Assembly (NCBI GenBank): GCA_964019335.1 | Contig: OZ025650.1 | Span: 695,001-759,000, forward strand | DNA: 64,000 nt | Direction of reading: 5' to 3' | Source of the DNA: Diplonema japonicum | Lineage: Eukaryota > Euglenozoa > Diplonemea > Diplonemida > Diplonemidae | Shown: piece after piece, positions 1 to 10,440 of the stretch | Numbering within the stretch: position 1 is the first letter of the stretch | Layout of the letters: the number at the start of each line of letters is the position of its first letter | Notes under the pieces: model-generated | Told to the model about the DNA's origin: nothing | Seen by the model: only the letters and a program-made list of their open reading frames with translations | Database searches by the model: none | Position numbers and translations under genes: made by a program

Positions 1-972
1 TCTTAATATGCTGCAGAAACAAATTTAAACTCGATTTGTCCAGTTTCCATGTCTTACGTAACTCCTCAATCTCCTCTGTTTTCAAGCTGCAAAACTGGCG
101 CTTTTGTACCTGAGTTTTGGCCATAAACCGCTCCCCTTCCAGGATTGCAAAGTCGATTTTAGACTTGTTTTCAAGGGTCCCATGGGGTGGTGTTTGTGGT
201 GGTTCGGTGTTTTTGGGGTAAAATATGGTGTTTTGACATGCAACATGTCAAAAGGACGGTGTTCTGAGCCCTGTCATACAGGGGGTGTCAGGGGTTTCCA
301 GTTCTTTTTCTGATTCATAAAATGACCCCCCTGGGGTGAGGAAATGGCATGTTTCACACCCTACGACCTCTGGGTACAACCACAGGGTGGTTTTGGTGAC
401 AACCGTGAGGTGTTCTTCCTCACCTTAGGTCATTTTATGGCCAAATCCAAAAAAGGGCTAAATTCTGTACCCCTATTTTGAATTTTACCCAAATAATAAT
501 ATATAAAAAAAAAAACATTTAGTGTAACCATTAACAATTCGTTTTGCTTCTTCTTTTTTATTTTTTTTTTTACTCCCCCAAAAGTCTTAGAAAATGAAGT
601 GAAATAAAATAAAGTAGAATGAAAACGGAACGGAGAAACAGGTGGGATGTTACAGTTGAGTGCCTTCTTCCGTTTTTGTTCTAGGTTATTTTATACATGG
701 TTTTCCAAATCCCCCCCCCCCCCTTTCCTGTATTGTGTTCCCTCTCTATTGTCCCCCCTCCATTTTTTAAACCTCATCCTCTGTTGCCCCCCACCCTCCA
801 ACTTCCCTTTGCCACTTGTTCCTGTTTTTTTTTTTTTTTTTTTTTTTTTTCTTCTTACCTCCGATTATTCTTCCTCATGGGGGGTAAGAAATATCTTAAT
901 TGTTATACAGACACCCCACACACTGCTGCACGCCAGTGCCCTTCCCACCCCTCCCTCCCTCCCTCCCCCTCA
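1..972. other. Intergenic region with an imperfect inverted repeat; no gene recognised
   Basis: No convincing coding region is visible. Positions 1-480 have mixed-complexity sequence unlike the homopolymer-rich spacers elsewhere and may be part of a dispersed repeat. They hold an imperfect inverted repeat (arms 316-343 and 416-439). Positions 480-972 are typical spacer: A runs, C runs (about 711-722) and a long T run (about 826-850), then a pyrimidine-rich leader running into the ATG at 973. An AG at about 933-934, after the T run, could be a trans-splice acceptor; this is inferred from layout only. Confidence 0.5.
316..439. repeat. Imperfect inverted repeat
   Basis: The left arm (316-343) starts CATAAAATGACC and ends GGTGAGGAA. 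The right arm (416-439), read on the other strand, has the same two blocks with a shorter centre (TAA in place of a C/T/G-rich stretch). The loop is about 72 nt. It could be a foldback element end or a structured UTR; nothing else supports either reading. Confidence 0.55.
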
Positions 973-2147
973 ATGACGACCGAAGGGAAGGTGAAAAGCT
1001 GGAACCTCGCGAGGGGCTTCGGGTTTGTGGTGAACAACGATGGAGAGGATGAAGCGTTCGTGCACACGAGCAACATCGACGGCGGTGTCCTGATCGAAGG
1101 GAAGGTGGTCACATATGACACAAAGCCATCCGAGAGGAAGGTGAAGGGGGAAAGCAAGCTGGTGGCATACAACCTAGGCGGTGAAGGGTTCAAACCCAAG
1201 TCAGGCGTGAGAGGTCAACTCTCCGGCGTCGTTAAATCTTGGAAACACGGGAAACAGATGGGGTTCATAAAGGGTGACGACGGTGAGGTATGCATTGTCC
1301 CCTTTCCTTCAACCACCCTCAGGAAGTCTATGTACACGCGACCTCCTTCGGAGGAGGTTGTTTGAGAGAAGGCGCTCAAGTCTATTATGACTCTGAAGAT
1401 GTTAAGCATAAATCCCACCGAAAAGCTGCTGTGAATGTCTCAGGCGAAGGCGTCATCAAGGGCTCCATGAGCGGGTACGTCAAACGCTGGATTGCCGACA
1501 GGGGCTTTGGTTTCATTGAAGCGTCCGACGGCTGCCAGGTGTACGTGCACTGCAGCAGTATCTCCGACGGGCATCTTGTCGAAGGCAAAGAGGTTTACTT
1601 CAACATCACCGAAGAACAGTCAAAGAACGGCGACAAATTAGCCACACGAAAGGTTGGAATGGATCTCTCTGGCCCTGGTGTGAAAGACGGCCCCCCAATG
1701 CCAGGTTACCAACCTATGCAATACGACAGCGGGAAAGGCTCTTCCCACACACCTTACCAAGGCAAAGGCAACAAGGGAGGTAACAATCATGGCGGTGGTA
1801 AAGGAGGCAAGAACCAGGGTGGTGGTGGTGGCGGCGGTGGTGGTGGCGGTTACAACTCATATAACACATATAATCAGCAGTATTCACAGGGGTATGGTTA
1901 TGGGTATGGTGGAGCACCGGACCCATACTCATATGGCTACGGTTACGGGGGGCCATCATACCAGAAAGGCGGCGGAAAAGGAGGACATTACCACCACCAC
2001 CACCACCACAATCATCACCATAACCATCACCATCATCACCAACACCAAGGTGGTGGTGGTGGTGGCGGCGGTGGTTACCACCATGGTGGCCAGGGCGGGA
2101 AAGGAGGTTACAAGGGTGGCAAGGGTCACAAGTCTGGCAGATACTAA
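973..2147 (+). CDS. Triple cold-shock-domain RNA-binding protein with Gly/His-rich tail (2 exons)
   Basis: Exons are 973-1287 and 1323-2147, separated by a 35-nt intron (GTATG...CTCAG, phase 0), giving about 379 residues. Three cold-shock domains are visible, each with the nucleic-acid-binding pattern of an aromatic 'GFGF' or 'GFI' strand followed by 'VHxS': 'ARGFGFVV...AFVHTS', 'KQMGFIK...VYVHATS' and 'DRGFGFIE...VYVHCSS'. The tail (from about residue 240) is rich in Gly, Tyr, Lys and His, with poly-Gly and poly-His tracts as in many RNA-granule proteins. CSD proteins bind single-stranded RNA or DNA; a role in mRNA handling is inferred. The intron falls inside CSD2 between Asp-Gly-Glu and Glu-Val-Tyr-Val-His, the same place as in the next gene, so the two are paralogues. 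The ATG at 973 gives a start immediately before CSD1. An upstream in-frame extension would encode poly-Phe/Pro and is rejected. Confidence 0.9.
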
Positions 2148-3770
2148 ATATAAGGGGGTAAGGAAACAAAAAAGAAAAAAAAAAGGGGGTAATATGTTTT
2201 TTTTTTTCTTTTTTTTTTCAGGGAAAGAGAGAGAAAAAAAGGGGAGGGATGGGGAAAACATTCAGAAGAAAAAGTGTCAAATTTGTTTTTTTTTAATTTT
2301 CACACTCAAAAAAAAAAAATACCAGCGGGGGAAAACTGTGTTCCCTCCCCATATTTTATGTATTGTGTTTCTTTACCACCCCCCCCCCCACCCCAATATT
2401 GTTCTTGTTCCTTTTTTAAAAGAACAAAAAAGAAAGCGAACACCCTCCCCATACATCCACCCGTTTTCTATATGAGAAAAAAACCTTTAAAAAAAAGAGA
2501 TTTCACCTGAAAAAAAAATGTTCCATAATATAAAAAAGGCGGTCGGGGGGATAGGATCTGCCCAGTTTTTTTTTCTTGTTTTTTTTTTATTCCCTCATTT
2601 TCTTCCAGGGGCAGCGTGTTTGGGGAAAAGTGTGAACTCATAATACTCTGAAATAAAAGAAAAAGGAAAAAAAAAGAAAAGAACAAAGTAGTCGAATATT
2701 AAAAAAAACAAAAAAAAAACATTGAAAAACCCTTTCCTTTTTATTTTTCTCTTAACTTCCTTTTATTTTTCTCTGCTCCCTTTCTTGCGAAAATAATACC
2801 CCCCCCCCCCACCTTTGTTTCCTGTTGACTTACACAAAAGTTATTTTTTTATTTATTGTTTCTCCTTTTTTTATTTGCTTAAGGCTACACTTCCCCCACC
2901 CCACCCACCCTCTTTTTTTGCTAAATAAAGAAGAAGAAAAAAAAACCCGCAATTTTGTTAATGTTTCATATCTTAAAAGTGTGTCAACAAGGGGGGGGGG
3001 GGGGGGGTGGATAGGTTTAATAAAAATCTAACAAAGCGTAAAAAAAAAAAATTAAATTCTGGACACGTTCTTCGAAAACCACCATTCAATTCTCTCTCTT
3101 TTTTTTGTTGCACAGCTAAAAGAACCAATAGCATTAGAGACCCGAGACATTAAAGTTTTGCAAAGAAGCGAAGGGGGGGAAAAAGGTGAGAGGGAGGGGG
3201 ACAAAAAAACTTTTTGTTGTTACACAGAAGGGCTAAAGAGACTATATTTTTTAAAGGAAGAACGAAGGGGGCGGGGGGGGGGGGGACATAATAGTTATAC
3301 GTTTCTAAACTTTTTTTAAAATGAAGAATAAAAAAAAAACTTGCTCCAAAACAACGCAATACCAATTAATTAAAAAAAAAATGTAGCCCTCTTCTCCACT
3401 ACACCCCTCACACCTGGGTTCTTACATGGGCAGGGGAATGGGAAATAAAAACAAGGGCAAATCCATGACGGCTTTCCAGTACCTTTTCCGTCCGCCTTTT
3501 CCCTCTTTTTTTTAAAAAAAAAACCCCCCCTCCGCAGTATTCGATATTGCCCTGTTTTTTTTTTCTTCCCCTTCGTTCAAACATTTTTTTTTAAAAAAAA
3601 GGACATGGCATCCCACACAACCCCCCTATTCCCCCTTTTTTAACACGTTATTTTTTTTTTTTCCCGCCCCCCTGCCTCTTTTCCCCTCCCCCTCTTTTTT
3701 TATTCCCCGACTCCTCATTTCAAAAAAAAAAAAGAAGAGAAACAAAAAAGGAAGAGGGGGGTATAAAAAA
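2148..3770. other. Low-complexity intergenic spacer
   Basis: This 1.6 kb holds many A, T, C and G homopolymers (for example a G run near 2991-3007 and another near 3280-3290). Open frames on either strand translate to simple-sequence peptides. I see no gene, RNA gene or clear regulatory motif. The pyrimidine-rich stretch at about 3640-3720, followed by AAG-rich sequence before the ATG at 3771, would suit a trans-splice acceptor. Confidence 0.6.
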
Positions 3771-4568
3771 ATGTCCACGACAGGCAAAGTTGTTTCTTGG
3801 AACACAGCGAAAGGGTTCGGGTTTGTGCAGAATGAGGAGGGGGAGGCGGCATATGTGCATTCTTCATTCATAGATGGGGGCTCGCTAGTGGTAGGGGAGC
3901 AAGTGGCGTATGACGTGGAAGAATCGTCAAGGAAGGGGAAGAAGCTCGTGGCAGCGCAGATCAGCGGCGCAGGCGTATTGTCCCGACTTCCAGGGAAGCA
4001 AACAGGCACTGTGAAATCCTGGAATGTATCAAACAGCATAGGGTTCATAAAAACTGACGACGAGGAAGTATGAGTTTCAAAAAAAAAAAAAGAAAAAAAA
4101 AAGGAAATCTACGTGCACCGTTCTGCGGTTGGTGGTGGCAACCTCGAAGTTGGAAAGACCGTTCAATTTAACACAGAAGACGTCAGCCACAAATCGAAAC
4201 GTTTGGTCGCAGTTCACGTAACAGGGGAAGCTGTTCTCCCCATCGGCGAGCACAGTGGTATTGTGAAAAAATGGATCCACCAAAGCAAGGGAGGCGGCTA
4301 TGGATTCATTGAACCAGACACGGCAGAGGGGGACTCAGAGAAGCAAGAAATTTTCGTGCACTCCTCAGAGCTATCTGGCGGTGCGCTGTATACCAACAAG
4401 CAGGTATTTTACGATGAATCTGAAAAGGACCATCCCTCCGGTCGCAAAATCGCCACCAATCTTTCTGGCCCAGCCTTAAACGCCCTCTCTACAAAATTCT
4501 ACGGAAAAGGAAAAGGACACGGCCGTGGTGGGAGAGGCGGGCGTGGTGGCCGCGGTCGTACACAGTAG
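3771..4568 (+). CDS. Triple cold-shock-domain RNA-binding protein with RGG tail (2 exons)
   Basis: Exons are 3771-4067 and 4104-4568; the 36-nt intron starts GTATG and ends in an almost pure A tract plus AG. The product is about 253 residues. CSD1 has 'AKGFGFVQ...AYVHSS', CSD2 'SIGFIK...IYVHRS' and CSD3 'GGGYGFIE...IFVHSS' with a longer acidic loop. The C-terminus is a short Gly/Arg tail (repeated GRGG), a common RNA-binding motif. The intron position inside CSD2 (after Asp-Asp-Glu-Glu) matches the upstream CSD gene, so the pair probably arose by tandem duplication, with tails that diverged to Gly/His versus RGG. An RNA-binding or translation-control function is known for the family and inferred here. 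Reading through without splicing stops at once (GTA TGA), which supports the intron. Confidence 0.9.
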
Positions 4569-5028
4569 ATTTTAGTTTTTTTCTTTCTTTTCTTTTCTCA
4601 TAAGTGTTTCCCCCTCTTTTTTTTTCTTTCAAATTTAAAGAAAGGAATTGATTACACCTTCTCCCCCCCCCCCCCCCCCCCCTGTTTCTTTTTTTGTGTT
4701 GTGGGAACCTCCCAGTTCTCTCAGTGTAATCTTTTTTATCGTTTTTTTGAAGTTTCACTGTATTTTTTTGTTTTTTTCCCAGCTCTTTCCCCACAGCACC
4801 CCCCCCCCCCCCCCCCCCCTCCGTATCTCTCCACACTTTTTTTTCCTTTCCCCCCTTCTCATTTCTTATTAGGTTTACCTCCGCTCGTTTCTTTTTTCTT
4901 CTTGTTTTCTTTCTGAACGTGATATTCTTTTTTTCTTCCTTTGTTGAAGTTTTTTTTTTCGATGCGAAAAAAAACACCCCAACCCCCTAACCAAAAAAAG
5001 AAAGGAAAAAAAAAGGGGGAAAAAAACA
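4569..5028. other. Pyrimidine-rich intergenic spacer
   Basis: The spacer has two long C runs (about 4663-4682 and 4800-4819) and many T runs, then an A-rich leader directly before the ATG at 5029. No gene is seen. Confidence 0.6.
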
Positions 5029-7395
5029 ATGGTCCACTTCAGCGGCGGCCAGCCCATCACCTTCTCCTTCGACGGGGAGGGTGTCTCGGTGAACTTGCCC
5101 GATGGGGTGTTGGCTCCGATGGTGCCTACACCGCCTACACCTGTTGAAGAACCAGTGGAGGAGAAGCAGGAGGAGAAAAACAGTGGTGACCATGTTTATG
5201 AAAACCCAAAAGACAGGGAGCCGACAGTTCCGAGCGAGAAGCAATCCTGGAACAGCGGTGGCACTTCGGGCATCCTTCCTTCAGAGCGTGCCAAGGCGAC
5301 ATTCACGACAGAGCGCATGACAGAGGCCCTGTACGGCGGCCCTGAGATGGTGGCCAAGCGTCGCTTCGTGCTCGCCCCTTCCAAGCGCAACGGTCTCCAA
5401 ATGCTTGAAAAATACACAATGGACAGAGAGGAGCTCATGTCAGCACACTTCCGTGACTTCATCGGCATTCACAAGTCCTTCACAAAGAAAGCGTACCGCC
5501 CCAGCCCTGACGAGACAGCCTGGATGTCTGCCTGCAGCATGAACAGTGGAGCCCTCACCACGCACATGGGGCTGTTCCTTCCCACGCTCGTCGCGCAGAC
5601 ATCTGGACACCAGCAGATGCAGTGGCTCCCTCGCACTATGAAGTTCCAGATCATCGGTGCTTATGCGCAGACGGAGCTCGGCCACGGCAGCAATGTGCGC
5701 GGCCTGCAAACTATCGCCGAGTACAACGTCGAGAAGCAGTGCTTTGTCCTCAACACGCCCACACTGCAGTCTATGAAGTTCTGGAACTCGGGCGCGGGGC
5801 TTGCCGCCACACACTGTGTCTGCTATGCTCAGCTTGTTATCAAAGGGAAGAACTATGGCGTGCATGTTTTTTTCGTGCAGCTGCGCGACGAGCACCACCA
5901 CCCCCTCGAAGGCATCGAGGTCGGCGACTGCGGCAACAAGCTCGGCGACAACGGCATCGACTGCGGCTACATCAGGATGAAGGACGTGCACGTCCCGAGA
6001 GAGCACCTGCTGGCGAAGAAGTCCCACGTCGAGCCCGACGGCACGTACGTGAAGCACACAGCCCCTGCGAACACAGACCCCAAGGCAGCGGAGAGGCTGC
6101 AGTACATGACGATGCTTACCGCAAGGGCCAACATGATCGGTGTGTCGGGGGGGAAGCTGGCGCTCGCTGCAACCTCTGCTGTTCGTTACAGTTGTGTGAG
6201 GAAGCAGGGCTTTGTCAACACAGACAAGACGCAGACGTATGAGTCGGAAGAAAGGCAGATCATCGACTACCAGATGCAGAGCTACAGGCTGATGAAGCAG
6301 GTGGCCATGTCCTACGCCATACAGTTCGTGTCCCGGTGGATGATGATGAGATTCACGCAGCTCTCGAAGGGGCTGTGGGACCTGGGGGACCAAGACGACT
6401 CGGACGAGGCACCTGACTCAGGTGCAGACCTGCCTGAGATCCATGCTTCCGCGGCAGGCTTGAAGGGTCTATGCTGCAGGCTCGCTGCCGATGGAATGGA
6501 GGACTGCAGAAAGGCATGTGGTGGCCACGGGTATCTCCTCGCAAGCGGCACCGCAGCAAGCTGGGCAGACTACGTCTGGCAGGCAACGGCAGAAGGCGAC
6601 CTTATCGTGATGATGCTGCAGACCGCGAGGTTTTTGATAAAGTCTCTTGCGGCTGCCAGGCGTAGGGAGGACGTGTCGGGGATGATGAAGTACCTGGAGC
6701 CCTTCAAGAAGGACGCGCACCACAACCCTTTGAAGCTGACGTTGCCGAAAGCGGCGACAGTGGCGGAGTTCATTTCGTTTGAAAACATCGGAAACCTGTT
6801 GCGACACCGTGCGGTGGTGGCCTTGTACAGGGCAGAGAAGCAGATCGCAGCGATGGTGGGGCAGGGCATGAGCAGCGACCAGGCGTGGCAGAAGTCCAGC
6901 GTGTCTCTGGTGGCGGCAGCGGAGAGGCATTGCTACTACTTTATGTTCTCGAAGTTTGTCGATGGTGTGAACGGGTGTGAGGATGCCGCTGCAAAGGTAG
7001 CCTTGGAGAAGATATGCCAGCTGTACGGGCTTAACCAGATTATGGATGGCAATGGGTGGGCTGGCATTGTCTCTGCTGAAGAGGCAGAGCTTGCCGAGGC
7101 TGCCGTCGGCCTCCTCCTCAACGAGCTCCGCCCCAATGCCGTGTCCCTTGTTGACGCCTTTGACATCCCTGACCGCATCCTCAACAGCGCCTTAGGACGC
7201 AGTGATGGCAATGTCTACGAAGCCATTTATGACCACGCACGCAAGTCCCCTCTCAACGCCACGGGGCCCTTTGCTGGCTTCACAGAACATGTGAAACCGC
7301 ACCTTGACCTTGAGTTCTTAAAGCTTCGCGGGGACGCCCATAAATCTATTAAAAAGGCAATGCAGCCTAAGAAGAAGAAGGGTTCAAAGCTTTAA
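5029..7395 (+). CDS. ACOX: Peroxisomal acyl-CoA oxidase
   Basis: The single exon encodes 788 residues. The enzyme oxidises acyl-CoA to trans-2-enoyl-CoA with FAD and makes H2O2, the first step of peroxisomal beta-oxidation. The flavin-binding signature 'GAYAQTELGHGSNVRG' is intact at about residue 211. The catalytic base is the Glu of 'TAEGDLIVMMLQTARFL' (Glu522 by position), and the alpha-helical C-terminal acyl-CoA oxidase domain follows. The protein ends in Ser-Lys-Leu, a canonical type 1 peroxisomal targeting signal, so import into peroxisomes (or glycosome-like organelles) is expected. Family members are usually 650-700 residues. The extra length is an N-terminal extension of about 85 residues rich in Pro and Glu, whose role is unknown. 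The first ATG of the frame is used; it follows an A-rich leader typical of this locus. Confidence 0.95.
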   Translation: MVHFSGGQPITFSFDGEGVSVNLPDGVLAPMVPTPPTPVEEPVEEKQEEKNSGDHVYENPKDREPTVPSEKQSWNSGGTSGILPSERAKATFTTERMTEALYGGPEMVAKRRFVLAPSKRNGLQMLEKYTMDREELMSAHFRDFIGIHKSFTKKAYRPSPDETAWMSACSMNSGALTTHMGLFLPTLVAQTSGHQQMQWLPRTMKFQIIGAYAQTELGHGSNVRGLQTIAEYNVEKQCFVLNTPTLQSMKFWNSGAGLAATHCVCYAQLVIKGKNYGVHVFFVQLRDEHHHPLEGIEVGDCGNKLGDNGIDCGYIRMKDVHVPREHLLAKKSHVEPDGTYVKHTAPANTDPKAAERLQYMTMLTARANMIGVSGGKLALAATSAVRYSCVRKQGFVNTDKTQTYESEERQIIDYQMQSYRLMKQVAMSYAIQFVSRWMMMRFTQLSKGLWDLGDQDDSDEAPDSGADLPEIHASAAGLKGLCCRLAADGMEDCRKACGGHGYLLASGTAASWADYVWQATAEGDLIVMMLQTARFLIKSLAAARRREDVSGMMKYLEPFKKDAHHNPLKLTLPKAATVAEFISFENIGNLLRHRAVVALYRAEKQIAAMVGQGMSSDQAWQKSSVSLVAAAERHCYYFMFSKFVDGVNGCEDAAAKVALEKICQLYGLNQIMDGNGWAGIVSAEEAELAEAAVGLLLNELRPNAVSLVDAFDIPDRILNSALGRSDGNVYEAIYDHARKSPLNATGPFAGFTEHVKPHLDLEFLKLRGDAHKSIKKAMQPKKKKGSKL

Positions 7396-8105
7396 AAAAG
7401 AAAACGAGAAGGGGAAAAAAAAAAAAAAAAAAACCTTCCCTCGTTGTGAGGAACCACTCGCTGGAGGGGGGTGTTCAAAAAAGAAATTACAGAGGTGTTT
7501 TCTTTTTTTTTTTTTACCCCGCTTGTAACATTGTCGTGGTGAGAATTCAAGAGCAGATCGGGGGGTATTGAATTTCTCTCTCGTTCCCCCACCCCACCCC
7601 CTTTTTTTTAACGTGTCAAGGGTATTGTTGGACACCTTTGCTCTATCTTCCGAGAAAATAAAAAGAGAGAGAGAGAAAAAAAATCAGCGCGAAACTGCAA
7701 CAGGAGGACAATAACACTTTTTCCACTTTAGGAATCTTCGCCAGGTTGCTCCTTTCATTCTTTTTTTTCTCATTCTTATAAATGTGCTTTTTTTTTTTGT
7801 GTGCGACCTTACGTGTTGTGAGCTTTTCACTTTTGTCGACGTTTCCTCCTTTCTTTACTGTTTCTTTCTTCTTCTTCTTTTCACACTCCTGCGAGCATCT
7901 CGCAGCAAGGTGCAAAGGATGAAGGGGGGAAAATAGAGAAACAAAAAGGGAAAGCAAAATGTCAGCCCCTTTTTTTTATAATAAGAAAGTGACAATTTTC
8001 TTTTTCTTTTTTTTCCCCAAAGATAAAAGGACTCTGCCATCCCTCTTTTTTTATTTTTTTTTTGTAATACCCCATGTTGCAACTACGAACACCAACAGTA
8101 GGGAG
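7396..8105. other. Intergenic spacer
   Basis: The spacer has A and T homopolymers and purine/pyrimidine-rich stretches, with no convincing gene. A frame open from 7959 runs into the next gene but encodes Phe-rich low-complexity sequence and is treated as leader. A CCAACAG at about 8093-8099, after a long T tract, sits just upstream of the ATG at 8106 and looks like a 3' splice acceptor. Confidence 0.55.
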
Positions 8106-9816
8106 ATGGATGAGCTCCCTGATGTCACGCTCCGTGAAGTAGACCCTGTGCTGGCAGTGGCAGCCGCGTTGCCCATATTGCTGAAAATCTTGAGTTTGTT
8201 GAAGATCCGGAAAAGCAAGAGAAAGCCACAGTCTGCGTCCAATACCTCCACAACCACCCCTCCGGACAGCCCTGTGCAACGGAAGAAAGGGTACGGCATC
8301 TTGACAAAAATCTGGTTTTTAATATGTCTCGGAGCAGCAGGGACCGGAGTAGGCATTGCTGTATTGTACAGCAGCCTTGCCACCACCTTAGCATGTGTGG
8401 GGCTCTTGTTCTTAGGGTCCAGGCTGACGGGCAACGCCAGATTCTCGTCCGACATTTTCATTGCAATCACCTTAACGTTGACTCTCATCCTCCTGACGCT
8501 CATCCCTGTGGATCACGGTGATGTCTTGGTGTCGACCGACGAGACGGTCACAGCACACCGTGAGATCCAAGCAGCCATCCAAGCATCACGTGAAGGCGCC
8601 TCTGTACGAATCCTCCCAGGGGTCTACAACGAGACCATCTACATTTCAAAGCCCGTTTTACTGCAGGGTTTGGGCGTCTCTCCCGACGCAGTAGTGGTGC
8701 ACGGGGACATTTATTTGACATCCGACACGAAAATCTCGAATCTGAAGACGACAGGACGGCTTGTAGTAGGCGACTCGTTCCTCGGTGGCTCTGCTGTGGG
8801 GTGTGAGATTCAGAATGGCGTCCTGTACTTGGGAACGCACCCTTTTTCGACGTTTGCAATCGAAGGCTGCGACGTCGGTCAGGAGCTGGGCGTGACGAAG
8901 GTGCTGTCAGGTGTCTCCGATGTCAAGTCCAGCGCGCTCAAGCACGACCTGGCGCTGATCCAATCCCACACGACAGGCGAGCTCGCTGCACTGATAGTGT
9001 TCCTGCAGTGGGTTGACACTTCAGCACATTGGATCGTTGTCCTATCAGGCACCATAAAAAGCTTCTGGACTGTCTACGGGCAGGTTTGGTTCTCCGTTGC
9101 GCTCTCCTACACCGAAGCAGCAATAAGCGCCTTCTCATCGATATTCATAACAAAACTATCAAGCTTGCTGTGTGGTGCTGTCGGAATCCACAGCCTCTGC
9201 CCCTCAGACAGAGACGAGTCCCTCTTCCTTGTGGGCGAGGTCATCTACGACTGGATCACCTATTCCATATACGAAACTCTTTTGTTTCTTGTGACCGTTC
9301 TGTTCACCTGGCTTCCTGACATCACCTACACCGTCTTGGCTGTGTATCTTGCAGCCTCTCAGTACATGCAGCTTGTGATTCACTTTTGCTCCTTTATCGT
9401 TACCATGTTCCTGCTTTACAAAGGGAGTGTGACCGAGCTTGTGAATGGTAGTTACATGCAGAGAATGCTAGAGGTGAGCAAGCATATCCCGATATTCCTC
9501 CCGGTCGGGCTTGAGTATCTGGCGTCCTTCTTCATGGTTTTTTCGTGCTGGATGGTGCTGCCGTTCTTGTTACCGTTTGTGGATCAATATGGTATGAGGG
9601 GAGGGAAAAAAAAAAAAAAAAAAAACTAAAGTTACCCTCATGGTTGTTCACATCGTACTGCCGACGCAGTCTGCCTATACACTGTTGAAATGGATGGCTT
9701 CTGGAAAGCACAGAGCATCGAAGTTTTGGTGGGTCGCATTGATATCTGGCCGTGCTTTGGTTTTGCTTTACCCTCGTGAGGTTTGTCTGGAAAAAAAACA
9801 AAACAAAAAAGAGTGA
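8106..9816 (+). CDS. Multi-pass membrane protein with a right-handed beta-helix-like segment (2 exons)
   Basis: Exons are 8106-9591 and 9632-9816, with a GTATG...CTAAAG intron containing a 20-A run. The product is about 556 residues and I recognise no named family. Order: a hydrophobic N-terminal segment (about 12-34); a linker rich in Lys, Ser, Thr and Pro; hydrophobic helices around 68-105 and 115-137; a soluble stretch (about 145-270); then five or more hydrophobic segments to the end. The soluble part has the pattern of pectate-lyase-like parallel beta-helices ('IQAAIQAS', then 'RILPGVYNETIYISKPVLL', then repeated short Val/Ile/Gly strands). This suggests carbohydrate binding or a scaffold on the lumenal or outer face (inference). 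The start at 8106 follows a CAG acceptor. Exon 2 adds 61 residues including a hydrophobic stretch and Trp-Trp. Confidence 0.7.
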
Positions 9817-10165
9817 TACCTAACTACAGACCGCGGTGCTTGCTGGAGGGTTTTACTTTGCTTTCCGAAATAAAGGGGCGGCTGATAGCTTGGAGAAAAA
9901 ACGACTTGAATCGAAGAAAGTGAAGTGAAGTGGGGGGGGGGGGGGGGGGGGGAGGGAGGGGGTCTTTTTATGGGGGAAAACACATTAAAAAAAAATAGTG
10001 CAAACGTAGTTTTTAACCTTTACGGTCTGTGGGTGTAACCCTTGTTCTCTGGTTGGTCGTACTTTTCTATTTTACAAGCTCCCCCCCCCTTTTTTTTTGG
10101 GTTGAAATATGTATCGATCCCTCATACATTTTTTCAATATCCATGGGATTAAAAAAAAATCTTAT
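9817..10165. other. Intergenic spacer with long G tract
   Basis: A run of about 22 G followed by GGGAGGGAGGGGG (about 9932-9961) could form G-quadruplexes. No gene is seen. The right edge borders the transposon remnant. Confidence 0.5.
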
Positions 10166-10167
10166 AA

Positions 10168-10181
10168 CCCCTAAACGCCCG
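10168..10181 (+). repeat. Left terminal inverted repeat of the piggyBac-type element
   Basis: The sequence CCCCTAAACGCCCG is a perfect 14-bp inverted match to 11912-11925 (16 bp if the flanking AA is counted). The expected TTAA target site just outside has drifted to ATAA. Confidence 0.9.
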
Positions 10182-10440
10182 GAGCCTATCTACGGTACCC
10201 CCCCATTTTCGTTGTTGCTTTGAATACTCAAAAAAAGGGCAGCATGCAACCATAGGAAGGTGCAAGGAAAGGGTAAACGGTACTAAAATTTTCAATTCCA
10301 GGTGCCAGATTCAGATGAGAACACTTAACTATATGTGTAAGAGGGGGGTTGAGGGTGTACTTTTTATGTCCGATTTTGGGGGGTCTTGTCGTGGGGGGTC
10401 CGTGGAGTTATGGCTGGGCTAAATAGGGCAGCATTCAGCC

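Noticed and set aside
697-972. Open extension upstream of the first CSD gene.
   Set aside because: It encodes Pro/Phe homopolymers from C and T runs and contains an acceptor-like CAG; the CSD fold starts right at the ATG at 973.
5440-6393. Long minus-strand open frame within the acyl-CoA oxidase gene.
   Set aside because: It is an antisense shadow of GC-rich codons with no recognisable domain; similar shadows lie under eS7, eL6 and the PRPP-synthetase-like gene.
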